From Pseudomonas benzenivorans (GTDB taxonomy: Bacteria; Pseudomonadota; Gammaproteobacteria; Pseudomonadales; Pseudomonadaceae), in assembly GCF_900100495.1 (NCBI RefSeq), contig NZ_FNCT01000010.1:1-64000 (forward strand): a stretch of DNA of 64,000 bases, read 5' to 3'. Within the stretch, counting starts at the first letter, position 1. Each line of letters starts with the position of its first letter. The position numbers and the translations under genes are program-made. Of the stretch, positions 1 to 9,491 are shown one piece after another. Below the pieces are notes generated by a model. It saw only the letters and a list, made by a program, of their open reading frames with translations, was not told the origin of the DNA and searched no databases.

Positions 1-30
1 ATCTTCAACTACCCGCTGTCGCTGCTCTGA
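1..30 (+). CDS. C-terminal end of an unidentified gene (partial)
   Basis: The first nine codons read IFNYPLSLL followed by TGA. A terminator-like hairpin lies about 40 bases downstream, which supports this being the true end of a plus-strand gene that starts left of the window. Too little is present to name it. Confidence 0.45.
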   Translation: MFNYPLSLL

Positions 31-71
31 GTCACCCGCATCCGCTTGCTCCATGTGTTACGGCACCTTCG

Positions 72-97
72 GCCCGTCCTCGCGACGGGCTTTTTTT
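72..97 (+). terminator. Rho-independent terminator after the left-edge gene
   Basis: A six-base stem (GCCCGT at 72-77, ACGGGC at 85-90) is followed directly by seven T residues (91-97). It sits about 40 bases after the stop codon at 28-30. Confidence 0.85.
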
Positions 98-196
98 CGG
101 TTCTGTCCCAGATAGGTGTTGCGCGATTGCTCGGCTGCTCAGATGACCCTCGCCCTCTTGCCCTGATGAGGGCGAGGAGAGCATACCGAGCCCTCT

Positions 197-277
197 GTAG
201 GAGCGGCCCATGGCCGCGAAATGGTCTGGCCGCGTACGGTTCGCGGGCATGGGACTGCGCGTCCCGCCCGCTCCTAC
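197..277. repeat. REP-like intergenic palindrome (GTAGGAGCG family)
   Basis: The element starts with TGTAGGAGCGG and ends with CCCGCTCCTAC, with internal GGCCATGGCC and CGCGGGCATGGG segments. It belongs to the scattered palindromes of this window that pair GTAGGAGCG with CGCTCCTAC. The rest of the 31-333 gap holds only the terminator and the upstream region of the chemoreceptor. Confidence 0.7.
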
Positions 278-333
278 CATGGATCGCTGCAGGCAACTGG
301 GACATAGCCATTTTTCAGCGAGGAAAAACCGCC

Positions 334-2268
334 ATGCGCTGGCTAATCGACCGCTGCGCCGACTTGCGGGTCGGCCACAAACTCCTGCTGGGCTTCTCCC
401 TGGTCCTGCTGCTGACCCTGGCCGTGGCGCTGGGCGGCTGGCGCACCGCCAACGGCATCCAGCAGCACGCCGAGCACCTCGAGCAGCTGGCGGCGCTGCA
501 GCAGCAGATCCTCCGACTGCGCCTGCTGGAGAAGGACCACCTGCTCGGCCTGCACGGGCCGCAGCAGGATCCACTTGCCGCCCAGCACCGGCTGATCGCC
601 GCCGCGCTGGCCGAGCTGCCGGCGACCACCCCGCAGCTGGCCGAACTGCAGGCGAGCAACGCCGCCTACCTGCAGGGCTTCGCCGCGCTGCGCCAGACCG
701 AGGACGACGCGCGCGCGGCGCAGACCGGCATGGCCATCCGCGCCGACGAGGCACGCAGCCAGTTCGAGACGATCGCCCTGGACCAGTACAACCTGATCCG
801 CGACCAGCTGTTCGCGGCGACCAGCAGCTCGGACGACTCGGTCAACCGCGCCGAACAGGCCAGCGCCCTGCTCCAGCAACTGGCGCAGCTGCGCCTGGCG
901 GAAAGCGCCTTCGTCATCGACGCCGGTGAAGCCCAGGCGCAGCAGTGGCAGCAAAGGCTGGACGCCATGCAGGCCGCCGCCCAGCGGCTGCGCCCGGATC
1001 TCGAGCCGCTGCAGCAGGCGGCGCTGGCCGAGGCGCTCAGCGCCCTGGACAGTTACCGCGAATCCTTCGCCCACTACCGCCAGAGCCTGGCCGCCGAACG
1101 GCGCAGCGTCGCCCACCTGGCCGAGTTGGCGCAGCGGATGCTGGCCCACGGCGAACAGCTGCAACAGGCCCAGCGCCAGCGCATCGCGGCCGACAACCGT
1201 CAGGCCCTGCTGGCCCTGGCGCTGCTCACCGGCGCCGCCCTGCTGCTCGGCCTAGGCGCCGCCTGGCTGATCCGCGGGTTGATCGTCACCCCGCTGCACG
1301 AGTGCCTGCAGCTGGCCCGGCGGGTGGCCGCCGGCGATCTCGGCGGCGACACCCTGGCACCGCGCCGCGACGAGGTCGGCCAGTTGCTGCTGGCCCTGCA
1401 GGGCATGCGCGGCAACCTGCGCGAACTGATCGGGCAGATCGGCGGCAGCACCGCGCAGATCGCCGCGGCGGCAGAACAGCTGTCCGCGGTCAGCGAGCAG
1501 ACCCGCGCCGGGGTGCGCGAGCAGAGCCAGGAAACCGCGCAGACCGCCGACGCCATGCAGCAGATGGCGAGCAGCGTGCAACAGGTCGCCGCCGACGCTG
1601 CCCAGGCCTCGCGGGCGGCGCAGCAGGCGGACGAACAGACCCGTGCCGGCGACCGCGTGGTGCGTCGAGTGGTGGAGCAGATCGAGCGCCTGGCCGCCGA
1701 GGTGGCGTGCAGCGGCCAGAGCGTCGGCCAGGTGCAGGACGAGAGCCGGCGCATCGGCAGCGTGCTGGACGTGATCAAGGCGGTGGCCGAGCAGACCAAC
1801 CTGCTCGCCCTCAACGCCGCCATCGAGGCCGCCCGCGCCGGCGAGCAGGGCCGCGGCTTTGCCGTGGTGGCCGACGAGGTGCGCGCCCTGGCCCGGCGCA
1901 CCCAGGACTCCACCACGGAAATCGAGAGCCTGATCGAACGCCTGCAGAGCCGCGTGCAGCAGGCCGTCGAGCAGATGCGCGGCAGCCAGCAACTGAGCCA
2001 GGCCGCGGTCGGCGGCATCGAATCGGCCGGACAGGCGCTGGCGCAGATCGCCCAGGCGGTGTCGCTGATCGAGCGGATGAACCAGCAGATCGCCAGCGCC
2101 GCCGAGCAACAAAGCGCGGTGGCGCTGGCGATCAACCGCAGCGTCGCCAACGTGCGCGGCATCAGCCAGCAGAGCGCCGCCGCCACCGAGCAGACCGCGC
2201 AGTCCAGCGCCGAACTGGCGCGCCTGGGCGGTGAACTGCAGACGCGCATAGGTCGCTTTCGTAGCTGA
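334..2268 (+). CDS. Methyl-accepting chemotaxis protein with helical bimodular-type sensor domain
   Basis: This is a 644-residue chemoreceptor. A first membrane segment (about residues 15-33) is followed by a roughly 255-residue helical periplasmic region, a second membrane segment (about 290-312), a HAMP linker and a long coiled-coil signalling domain. The conserved hairpin tip, with EQTNLLALNAAIEAARAGEQ and then GRGFAVVADEVRAL, lies near residues 485-515. The periplasmic part has two related helical stretches (RLLEKDHLLG near the start, LRLAESAFVI later), as in HBM sensor domains, whose known ligands are organic acids. ATG 334 is preferred over in-frame upstream starts because it has the AGCGAGGA ribosome site and starts directly before the first membrane helix. 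The position beside an aromatic-acid island suggests sensing of a pathway acid; the ligand is inferred only. Confidence 0.88.
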   Translation: MRWLIDRCADLRVGHKLLLGFSLVLLLTLAVALGGWRTANGIQQHAEHLEQLAALQQQILRLRLLEKDHLLGLHGPQQDPLAAQHRLIAAALAELPATTPQLAELQASNAAYLQGFAALRQTEDDARAAQTGMAIRADEARSQFETIALDQYNLIRDQLFAATSSSDDSVNRAEQASALLQQLAQLRLAESAFVIDAGEAQAQQWQQRLDAMQAAAQRLRPDLEPLQQAALAEALSALDSYRESFAHYRQSLAAERRSVAHLAELAQRMLAHGEQLQQAQRQRIAADNRQALLALALLTGAALLLGLGAAWLIRGLIVTPLHECLQLARRVAAGDLGGDTLAPRRDEVGQLLLALQGMRGNLRELIGQIGGSTAQIAAAAEQLSAVSEQTRAGVREQSQETAQTADAMQQMASSVQQVAADAAQASRAAQQADEQTRAGDRVVRRVVEQIERLAAEVACSGQSVGQVQDESRRIGSVLDVIKAVAEQTNLLALNAAIEAARAGEQGRGFAVVADEVRALARRTQDSTTEIESLIERLQSRVQQAVEQMRGSQQLSQAAVGGIESAGQALAQIAQAVSLIERMNQQIASAAEQQSAVALAINRSVANVRGISQQSAAATEQTAQSSAELARLGGELQTRIGRFRS

Positions 2269-2276
2269 CACGCCCC

Positions 2277-2350
2277 GTGGGAGGCGCTTTAGCGGCGACT
2301 CAGCCCCCATCGTCGCGGCTAAAGCGGATCGCCGCCCAGCCCCCTCCCAC
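2277..2350. repeat. REP-like palindrome (GTGGGAGGCG ... CCCCTCCCAC)
   Basis: Downstream of the chemoreceptor stop, GTGGGAGGCGCTTTAGCGGC is answered by GCGGCTAAAGCGGATCGCCG and then CCCCTCCCAC. This is the same general architecture as the other GTGGGAG/GTAGGAG elements in the window. Confidence 0.65.
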
Positions 2351-2396
2351 AGCAGCGGTAATGCCGTTCGCTTGATTTGCAGCCTGAGCGCTTCGG

Positions 2397-2430
2397 CCCC
2401 TCTCCCCCCTGGTGAGAGGGGGTGTGGGGG
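2397..2430. repeat. CTCTCCC/GGTGAGAGGG intergenic palindrome
   Basis: CCCCTCTCCCCCCTGGTGAG runs into AGGGGGTGTGGGGG. It is a member of the CTCTCCC/GGGAGAGGG family that recurs at 7384, 15731, 33931 and 37217. The remaining bases up to the next gene hold only its leader and ribosome site. Confidence 0.6.
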
Positions 2431-2577
2431 CGGCGATGCCTGGTCGCCAATCGAACGGTATTACCCAGAGTACCGGGGCATTTCATCGTTTGCGCTTGGC
2501 GCTCAGAGAGCGGGAAATATAGAATCTGGAACCTTGTTCCACTAAATCCGTATCCCCCCTCAAAGGAGCCCCCTGCC

Positions 2578-4308
2578 ATGCCCCACGCCGAACACAACAG
2601 GCTTGACTGCGACCTGCTAGTCATCGGTTCCGGCGCCGCCGGCCTGGCCGCCGCGGTGACCGCTGCCTGGCACGGCCAGCGGGTGGTGCTGGTGGAGAAG
2701 GACCAGGTGTTCGGCGGCGCCACGGCCTGGTCCGGCGGCTGGCTGTGGGTGCCGCGCAACCCGCTGGCGCGCCGCGCCGGCATAGTCGAGGACATCGAAC
2801 AGCCACGCACCTATCTGCGCCACTGCCTCGGCAAGCACTACGACGCGCAGTTGGTGGACGCCTTCCTCGAGGCCTGCCCGCATATGGTCGAGTTCTTCGA
2901 ACGGCACAGCCGCCTGCAGTTCGCCGACGGCAACGCCATCCCCGACATGCGTGGCGACGCCCCGGGCGCCGCCAACGGCGGCCATCAGGTGATCGCCGCG
3001 CCCTTCGATGCGCGCGAAGTCGGCGACTTGCTGCCACGCCTGCGCAAGACCATGCCCGAGACCTCGTTCATGGGCATGCCGATCATGGCCGGGGCGGATC
3101 TGTCCGCCTTCCTCAACCTGACCCGCTCGGCCAAGGCCGCGCTGTACGTGGCCAAGCGCTTCACCCGCCACCTCTGGCACCTGGCCAGTTATGGCCGCGC
3201 CATGCACCTGGTCAACGGCGTGGCACTGGTGGCGCGGCTGGCCAAGTCGGCCGAGGACCTCGGCGTGCAGCTGATCGAGTCGGCACCGGCCAGGCGCCTG
3301 CTCAGCGAGGGTGGCCGGGTGTGCGGCGCAGTGGTGCAGCGCGGCGACGGCGAACAAACCATTCATGCGCGCAAGGCGGTGCTGCTGGCCGCCGGCGGCT
3401 TCGCCCACGACATCCAGCGGCGCCGCGAGCTGTTCCCGCGCACGCCGACCGGCCACGAGCACCTGGCCCTGCCGCCGCCCGGCTGCAACGGCGACGGCCT
3501 GCGCCTGGGCGAGGCCGCGGGCGCCGCGCTCAACACCGCGCTGAAGTCGCCGGTGGCCTGGGCGCCGGTGTCGCGCGTGCCCTACGCCGGCGGCCGGGTC
3601 GGCCACTTCCCGCACATCATCGACCGCGGCAAGCCCGGGGTGATCGCCGTGCTGAAAAGCGGCCGGCGCTTCGTCAACGAGGCCGAGGGCTACTACGACT
3701 ATGTCGCCGCCATGCTCGCGGCAGTGCCGGACGGCGAGGAAGTCTGCTCCTGGCTGATCTGCGACCACCGTTTCATCCGCCGCTACGGCCTGGGCATCGC
3801 CCGTCCGGCGCCGGTGCCGCTGTGGTCGGTGCTGCGCAGCGGCTACCTCAAGCGCGGCAAGAGCCTGGAGGCGCTGGCGCGCCAGTGCGGCATCGACCCA
3901 CAGGGCCTGGCGCAGACGCTGGCCGAGTACAACCGCCATGCGCGCCAGGGCGAGGACCCGGCCTTCGGCCGTGGCAGCACGTCGTTCAACCGGCGCAGCG
4001 GCGACGCCAACCACGCCGGCCCCAACCCCTGCGTGGCGCCCATCGAGCGCGGGCCCTTCTATGCGGTCAAGGTCGAGCCGGGCAGCTTCGCCACCTTCGC
4101 CGGCCTGAAGACCAACGGCCAGGCCCAGGTGCTGGACGCCGAGGATCGGCCGATCCCCGGCCTGTACGCGGCCGGCAGCGACATGGCCAGCGTGATGGGC
4201 GGGCACTACCCCTCCGGCGGCATCAACCTAGGCCCGGCGCTGACCTTCGGCTATATCGCCGCGCGGCATAGCGCCGGGGTCGAGGCCTACGAAACCGCGC
4301 TGGAGTGA
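2578..4308 (+). CDS. FAD-dependent dehydrogenase, 3-ketosteroid dehydrogenase/fumarate reductase flavoprotein family
   Basis: A 576-residue flavoprotein. The N-terminus has a Rossmann dinucleotide motif (GSGAAG at residues 17-22) followed by the VVLVEKDQVFGGATAWSGG stretch typical of this family. The C-terminus carries the second FAD contact region (YPSGGINLGPALTFGYIAA). Overall length and layout fit the 3-ketosteroid Delta1-dehydrogenase and 3-oxo-acid dehydrogenase subgroup of FAD_binding_2 proteins. ATG 2578 follows an AAAGGAG site ten bases upstream. The gene stands alone between the chemoreceptor and the convergent pca genes, so there is no operon clue to its substrate. It probably desaturates or reduces a cyclic or alkyl carbonyl compound; the precise reaction cannot be read from the sequence. 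Confidence 0.82.
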   Translation: MPHAEHNRLDCDLLVIGSGAAGLAAAVTAAWHGQRVVLVEKDQVFGGATAWSGGWLWVPRNPLARRAGIVEDIEQPRTYLRHCLGKHYDAQLVDAFLEACPHMVEFFERHSRLQFADGNAIPDMRGDAPGAANGGHQVIAAPFDAREVGDLLPRLRKTMPETSFMGMPIMAGADLSAFLNLTRSAKAALYVAKRFTRHLWHLASYGRAMHLVNGVALVARLAKSAEDLGVQLIESAPARRLLSEGGRVCGAVVQRGDGEQTIHARKAVLLAAGGFAHDIQRRRELFPRTPTGHEHLALPPPGCNGDGLRLGEAAGAALNTALKSPVAWAPVSRVPYAGGRVGHFPHIIDRGKPGVIAVLKSGRRFVNEAEGYYDYVAAMLAAVPDGEEVCSWLICDHRFIRRYGLGIARPAPVPLWSVLRSGYLKRGKSLEALARQCGIDPQGLAQTLAEYNRHARQGEDPAFGRGSTSFNRRSGDANHAGPNPCVAPIERGPFYAVKVEPGSFATFAGLKTNGQAQVLDAEDRPIPGLYAAGSDMASVMGGHYPSGGINLGPALTFGYIAARHSAGVEAYETALE

Positions 4309-4310
4309 GC

Positions 4311-4375
4311 GTGGGAGCGGGCTTGCCCGCGCATCGAGACCGACGCAAAGGCTTCGCGGCCAAGGCCGCTCCCAC
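4311..4375. repeat. REP-like palindrome GTGGGAGCGGGCTTGCCCGC / GCGGCCAAGGCCGCTCCCAC
   Basis: Two palindromic arms face each other across a short spacer, immediately after the FAD dehydrogenase stop. This is a classic Pseudomonas intergenic REP arrangement. Confidence 0.8.
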
Positions 4376-4513
4376 AGGAACCGCGGCGTCAAACGGAATG
4401 GCAGGGCGAGGCGCGGTCCGGCGGACTGTTCGCTACGCTACGAACGGCCGGCGCCCCGGTCCGCCCTACGCAGCTGTCGGCGGTTGCAAGGAGCTTGGGT
4501 TGTACGCGAACTG

Positions 4514-4646
4514 GTAGGAGGCGCGACCCGCGGCGATGACGGACGCAGTCCGCCCAGAAAGCCAAAGCATCGCGCCGGGTCACGGAACGCCGCCCGGCCC
4601 CTCCTACAAAAGCCGCAGCCCCTGTAGGAGCGAGCTTGCTCGCGAT
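4514..4646. repeat. Further REP-like elements between convergent genes
   Basis: GTAGGAGGCGCGACCCGCGG at 4514 is paired with GCCGCCCGGCCCCTCCTAC ending at 4607. A single half element TGTAGGAGCGAGCTTGCTCG follows at about 4623. With the element at 4311 this fills the 357-base gap between the convergent FAD dehydrogenase and pcaC; no gene is seen in it. Confidence 0.7.
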
Positions 4647-4665
4647 CCGGCGAGCCCAACGGGGT

Positions 4666-5061
4666 TTACTCGCAAAGCGACTCCACGCCCAGCTCGTCCC
4701 ACACCTCCTCGGCCAGGTGGAAGGTCGCGTTGGCCGCCGGGATGCCGCAGTAGATCGCGCTCTGCATCAGCACTTCCTTGATCTCCTCGCGAGTCACGCC
4801 GTTGTTCTTCGCCGCGCGCAGGTGCAGCTTGAGTTCGCCCTCACGGTTCATGCCGATCAGCATGGCGATGGTGATCAGGCTGCGGGTGTGCCGCGGCAAG
4901 CCGGGACGGGTCCAGATATCGCCCCAGGCATGGCGGGTGATCATCTCCTGGAATTCCTGGTTGAAGGGCGTCAGCTTCTCCAGGCTGCGCTCGACATGGG
5001 CGTCGCCCAGCACCGCGCGGCGCACCTGCATGCCGGCTTCGTAGCGTTGTTTCTCGTCCAT
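4666..5061 (-). CDS. pcaC: 4-carboxymuconolactone decarboxylase
   Basis: A 131-residue protein of the carboxymuconolactone decarboxylase/AhpD-like family. It decarboxylates gamma-carboxymuconolactone to beta-ketoadipate enol-lactone in the protocatechuate branch. Visible family features are WGDIWTRPGL, the RSLITIAMLIGMNRE helix and the ITREE-like segment followed by QSAIYCGIPAAN. Length matches stand-alone PcaC. It starts at ATG 5061 behind CCCGGAG. It is the last gene of the pcaB-D-C group, separated from pcaD by 98 bases that hold a GTGCGC/GCACCCTAC palindrome. Confidence 0.95.
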   Translation of the reverse strand: MDEKQRYEAGMQVRRAVLGDAHVERSLEKLTPFNQEFQEMITRHAWGDIWTRPGLPRHTRSLITIAMLIGMNREGELKLHLRAAKNNGVTREEIKEVLMQSAIYCGIPAANATFHLAEEVWDELGVESLCE

Positions 5062-5091
5062 TGCGTGAACTCCGGGTAATAAGGGGGGGGT

Positions 5092-5152
5092 GGTGCGCGC
5101 GGCGCACCCTACGGGCGATTCGTGGCGCGGCGTAGGGTGCGCCGTGCGCACC
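5092..5152. repeat. GGTGCGC ... GCGCACCCTAC palindrome pair
   Basis: GGTGCGCGCGGCGCACCCTA and its partner GTAGGGTGCGCCGTGCGCAC face each other between pcaD and pcaC. The same element recurs at 13283, 21151, 29466 and 40216. Confidence 0.75.
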
Positions 5153-5159
5153 GAGGCAA

Positions 5160-5948
5160 TCACTGCTGCAGGAACTCCAGCACCGCCTGGGTAAAGGCCA
5201 CGCCGGCCTCGACGTTGGACAGGTGCGCGGCATGCAGTTCGAGCAGCTGCGCGCCAACGATGCGCTCGGCCATGAAGCGGCCGTCGGCCACGGTGGTCAC
5301 CGGGTCGGCGCTGCCGCAGACGATCAGGGTCGACGCGGCGATGGCGGCGATCTGCTCGCGGAAATCGGCGTCGCGCACGGCGGCGCAGTTGGCGGCGTAG
5401 CCATCTGGCGAGGTCTGCGCGAGCATGCCGACGACGGGTTCGACCTTCTCCGGCTGGGCGGCGGCGAACGCCGCAGTGAACCAGCGGGCGATGGAGGCAT
5501 CGCGCAGCTCGCGCATGGCCTGGGTACCGCCGGCCAGCACGCTGTCGATGCGCGGGTTCCACACCTCGGGGCTGCCGATCTTGGCGGCGGTGTTGCACAG
5601 CACCAGGCGCTCGATGCGCTGCGGGGCGTTGATCGCCAGCCACTGGCCGATCAGGCCCCCCATGGACAGGCCGCAGAAGCTCGCCTTGGCGATGTCCAGC
5701 GCGTCGAGCAGGGCCAGCACGTCGCGGCCCAGCTGCTCGATGCTGTAGGGACCTTCGCTGACCACGGACTGGCCGTGGCCGCGGGTGTCGTAGCGCAGCA
5801 CCTGGAAGTGCTGGGTGAAGGCCGGAATCTGCGCATCCCACATATGCAGGTCGGTACCCAGGGAGTTGGACAGCAGCAGCACCGGCGCGCCGGCCGGGCC
5901 CTCCAGTTGGTAATTCAGGTCGCCATCGGCGAGGTGGACAACGGGCAC
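5160..5948 (-). CDS. pcaD: 3-oxoadipate enol-lactonase
   Basis: A 262-residue alpha/beta hydrolase that opens beta-ketoadipate enol-lactone to beta-ketoadipate, where the catechol and protocatechuate branches meet. The nucleophile elbow GLSMGG places the catalytic serine at residue 95. The acid lies in the CGSADPVTT strand near the C-terminus and the histidine in LHAAHLSNVE. The oxyanion region SNSLGTDLHMWD is typical of PcaD. Length is normal. Its start lies 11 bases after the pcaB stop, so pcaB and pcaD are almost certainly co-transcribed. Confidence 0.95.
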   Translation of the reverse strand: MPVVHLADGDLNYQLEGPAGAPVLLLSNSLGTDLHMWDAQIPAFTQHFQVLRYDTRGHGQSVVSEGPYSIEQLGRDVLALLDALDIAKASFCGLSMGGLIGQWLAINAPQRIERLVLCNTAAKIGSPEVWNPRIDSVLAGGTQAMRELRDASIARWFTAAFAAAQPEKVEPVVGMLAQTSPDGYAANCAAVRDADFREQIAAIAASTLIVCGSADPVTTVADGRFMAERIVGAQLLELHAAHLSNVEAGVAFTQAVLEFLQQ

Positions 5949-5959
5949 GGCAAACTCCT

Positions 5960-7312
5960 TCAGCTAGACAAGGCGCGGTGTTCGGCCACGGCACGCGCGA
6001 CCCAGCGGCGCGCCTGGCCCAGGTAATGAGCCGGATCGAGCAGGTGATCCAGCTCGGCGGCGGAAAGTTGCGCGGTGACTTCGGCATTGGCGCCGAGCAC
6101 CTGGCGCAGGTGGACGCCCTCCTTCGCCGCCTGGCGGCAGCAGTCTTCCAGCAGATGATGGGCGGCATCGCGGCCGATGCGCTGGGCCAGGGCGATGCTC
6201 ACCGCCTCGGCCAGCACCAGGCCCTGGGTCAGTTCCAGGTTGCTGCGCATGCGCGCGGCATCCACCTCCAGGCCGGGCACGGCGAGCAGCGCCTGCTGCA
6301 GGGCGCCGGAGACCAGGCAGCACAGCTGCGGCAAGGTCTCCCATTCGGCGTGCCACAGGCCGAGGCTGCGCTCGTGTTCCTGCGGCATGGCCGCCAGCAG
6401 GGTCGAGACCAGCCCCGGGGCGCGGGTGGCGGCGCCGATCAGTACCGCGGCACCCACCGGGTTGCGTTTGTGCGGCATGGTCGAGGAACCGCCCTTGCCC
6501 GGTGCCGCCGGTTCGAAGACTTCGCCCACATCGGTCTGCATCAGCAGGCTCAGATCGCGCCCCAGCTTGCCCAGGCTGCCGGCGATCAGCCCGAGCAGCG
6601 CGGCGAACTCCACCAGGCGGTCGCGCTGGCTGTGCCAGGGTTGCTCGGGCAGGGCCAGGCCGAGCTCCTCGGCCAGTGCCTCGGACACCGCCCAGCCCTG
6701 CTCGCCGAGGGCCGCCAGGGTGCCGGCGGCGCCGCCGAACTGCAGCACCAGCAGGCGCGGTTTGAGTTCGCTCAGGCGCTGGCGATGGCGGCTGACGGCG
6801 CCGAGCACGCCGGCCAGCTTCATGCCCAGGGTCACCGGGGTGGCGTGCTGCAGCCAGGTGCGCCCGGGCAGCACGCAGTCGGCATGGCGTTCGGCCTGGA
6901 GCGCCAGAACCTGGCCGAGCTCGGTCAGGTCGGCTTCGAGCAGCTCGACGGCCTGACGCAATTGCAGCACCAGGCCGCTGTCCATCGCATCCTGGCTGGT
7001 AGCGCCGAGGTGCAGATAACGCTCGGCCTCGGCATCCGCGGCGGCGACCTGCCGGCCCAGGGCCTTGACCAGGGGGATGGCGGAATTGCCGGCCGTGGCA
7101 ATAGCCTCGGCGAGCTCGGAAAAATCGTAGCGTTCGGCATGGCAGGCGGTCTCGATCGGCGCTACCGCGCCGGCCGGAATCACCCCGACGCGGGCCTCGG
7201 CACGCGCCAGGGCGGCCTCGAAGTCGAGCATGCCCTGCACCCGGCCGGCGTCGGAGAACAGCGCGGCCATGGCGGCGCTGCTGAAGTAACGGTCGAACAG
7301 TTGATTGCTCAA
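5960..7312 (-). CDS. pcaB: 3-carboxy-cis,cis-muconate cycloisomerase
   Basis: A 450-residue member of the fumarase/aspartase superfamily. It lactonises beta-carboxy-cis,cis-muconate to gamma-carboxymuconolactone. The superfamily signature GGSSTMPHKRNP lies near residues 274-285, with LQHATPVTLG near 155 and LGATSQDAMD near 103. The N-terminus best matches known PcaB proteins (SNQLFDRYF, then GMLDFEAALARAEA) if translation starts at TTG 7312; an upstream ATG would add 23 residues unlike the family. The ribosome site for TTG is weak. It leads the pcaB-D-C group and is separated from pcaF by 194 bases of palindromes. Confidence 0.93.
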   Translation of the reverse strand: MSNQLFDRYFSSAAMAALFSDAGRVQGMLDFEAALARAEARVGVIPAGAVAPIETACHAERYDFSELAEAIATAGNSAIPLVKALGRQVAAADAEAERYLHLGATSQDAMDSGLVLQLRQAVELLEADLTELGQVLALQAERHADCVLPGRTWLQHATPVTLGMKLAGVLGAVSRHRQRLSELKPRLLVLQFGGAAGTLAALGEQGWAVSEALAEELGLALPEQPWHSQRDRLVEFAALLGLIAGSLGKLGRDLSLLMQTDVGEVFEPAAPGKGGSSTMPHKRNPVGAAVLIGAATRAPGLVSTLLAAMPQEHERSLGLWHAEWETLPQLCCLVSGALQQALLAVPGLEVDAARMRSNLELTQGLVLAEAVSIALAQRIGRDAAHHLLEDCCRQAAKEGVHLRQVLGANAEVTAQLSAAELDHLLDPAHYLGQARRWVARAVAEHRALSS

Positions 7313-7383
7313 GGCGGTCTCGTTTTCGCTGTTTGACGGTAAGCCTAGATTCGCAGCACTGGCCTGGCGAATCCAGCGCACTG

Positions 7384-7482
7384 ACTCCCTCTCCCCCTGG
7401 GAGAGGGCCGGGGTGAGGGTTGCCGAGGCAACGCGGTGCCTGATGGACCCTCACCCTAACCCTCTCCCGGAGGGAGAGGGGA
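7384..7482. repeat. Paired CTCTCCC/GGGAGAGGG palindromes between pcaF and pcaB
   Basis: CTCTCCCCCTGGGAGAGGGC with a GGGGTGAGGG tail faces an inverted copy (ACCCTCACCCTAACCCTCTC, then CCGGAGGGAGAGGGG). The pair could form one long hairpin in the pcaF-pcaB intercistronic RNA and may tune read-through or mRNA stability; that role is inferred. Confidence 0.75.
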
Positions 7483-7506
7483 CGGATCGCGTATGCCGCT
7501 CGGACG

Positions 7507-8708
<1,202 letters not shown>

Positions 8709-8712
<4 letters not shown>

Positions 8713-9491
8713 TCCTCACCTCCGGCCTGGCCATGGGCCGCGGCGGTGCGCGCTTCCAGCTCGCGCAGGGCGGTCAGTTCCAGCTCGGTTGGCGCGGCGG
8801 TTTCGCCCAGGTCGTCGGCGAAGCGGATCTGCCAGCCGGTGGCCTCGATCACCTGCTCGCGGGTCACCCCCGGGTGCAGCGCGGTGACGACGAACTCGTT
8901 AGTGCCGGCTTCCGGCTCCATGATGCACAGGTCGGTGATGATCCCCACCGGGCCGGCGCCGGGCAGGCCGAGGCGCTGGCGGTGGTCGCCGCCTTCGCCG
9001 TGGCCGACCGAGGTGATGAAGGCCAGCTTGTCGACGAAGGTGCGGTGGCTCTGCTTGAGGATGATCAGCACCTGCTTGGCGGAGCCGGCGATCTCCGGGG
9101 CGCCGCCGGCGCCGGGCAGGCGCACCTTGGGCGCATGATAATCGCCGATCACCGTGGTGTTGATGTTGCCGTACTTGTCGACCTGGGCGGCGCCGAGGAA
9201 GCCGACGTCGATGCGTCCGCCCTGCAGCCAGTAGCGGAAGATCTCGCCGGTCGGCACCACTGTGTCGGCGGTCTCGGCCAACTCGCCGTCGCCGATCGAC
9301 AGCGGCAGCACGCTCGGCTTGGCGCCGATCGGCCCGGATTCGTAGATCAGCACCACGTCCGGCGAGGAGGTCAGGCGCGCCAGGTTGGCGGCCTTGGACG
9401 GCAGGCCGATGCCGACGAAGCACACCGCGCCGTTGTTCAAGCGGCGGGCGGCGGCCACGGTCATCATTTCATTGGTGCTGTAGGCGCTCAT
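8709..9491 (-). CDS. pcaJ: 3-oxoadipate:succinyl-CoA transferase subunit B
   Basis: A 260-residue beta subunit of the CoA transferase that activates beta-ketoadipate with succinyl-CoA. The catalytic glutamate is residue 51 in LIYESGPIG, the hallmark of class I CoA-transferase beta subunits. GDYHAPKVRLPGAGG and QSHRTFVDKLAFITS are family-typical. The start overlaps the pcaI stop by four bases and its own stop overlaps the pcaF start, forming a tight pcaI-J-F unit. Confidence 0.95.

Noticed and set aside
334..2268. Naming the chemoreceptor pcaY
   Set aside because: Location near pca genes invites the name, but the sensor domain is about twice the size of the PcaY four-helix bundle, so the ligand and symbol are left open.
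4666..6168. A 500-codon minus-strand frame running through pcaC, the pcaC-pcaD gap and pcaD
   Set aside because: Only the last 131 residues are PcaC-like. The rest is out of frame with pcaD and crosses a palindrome; not a fusion protein.
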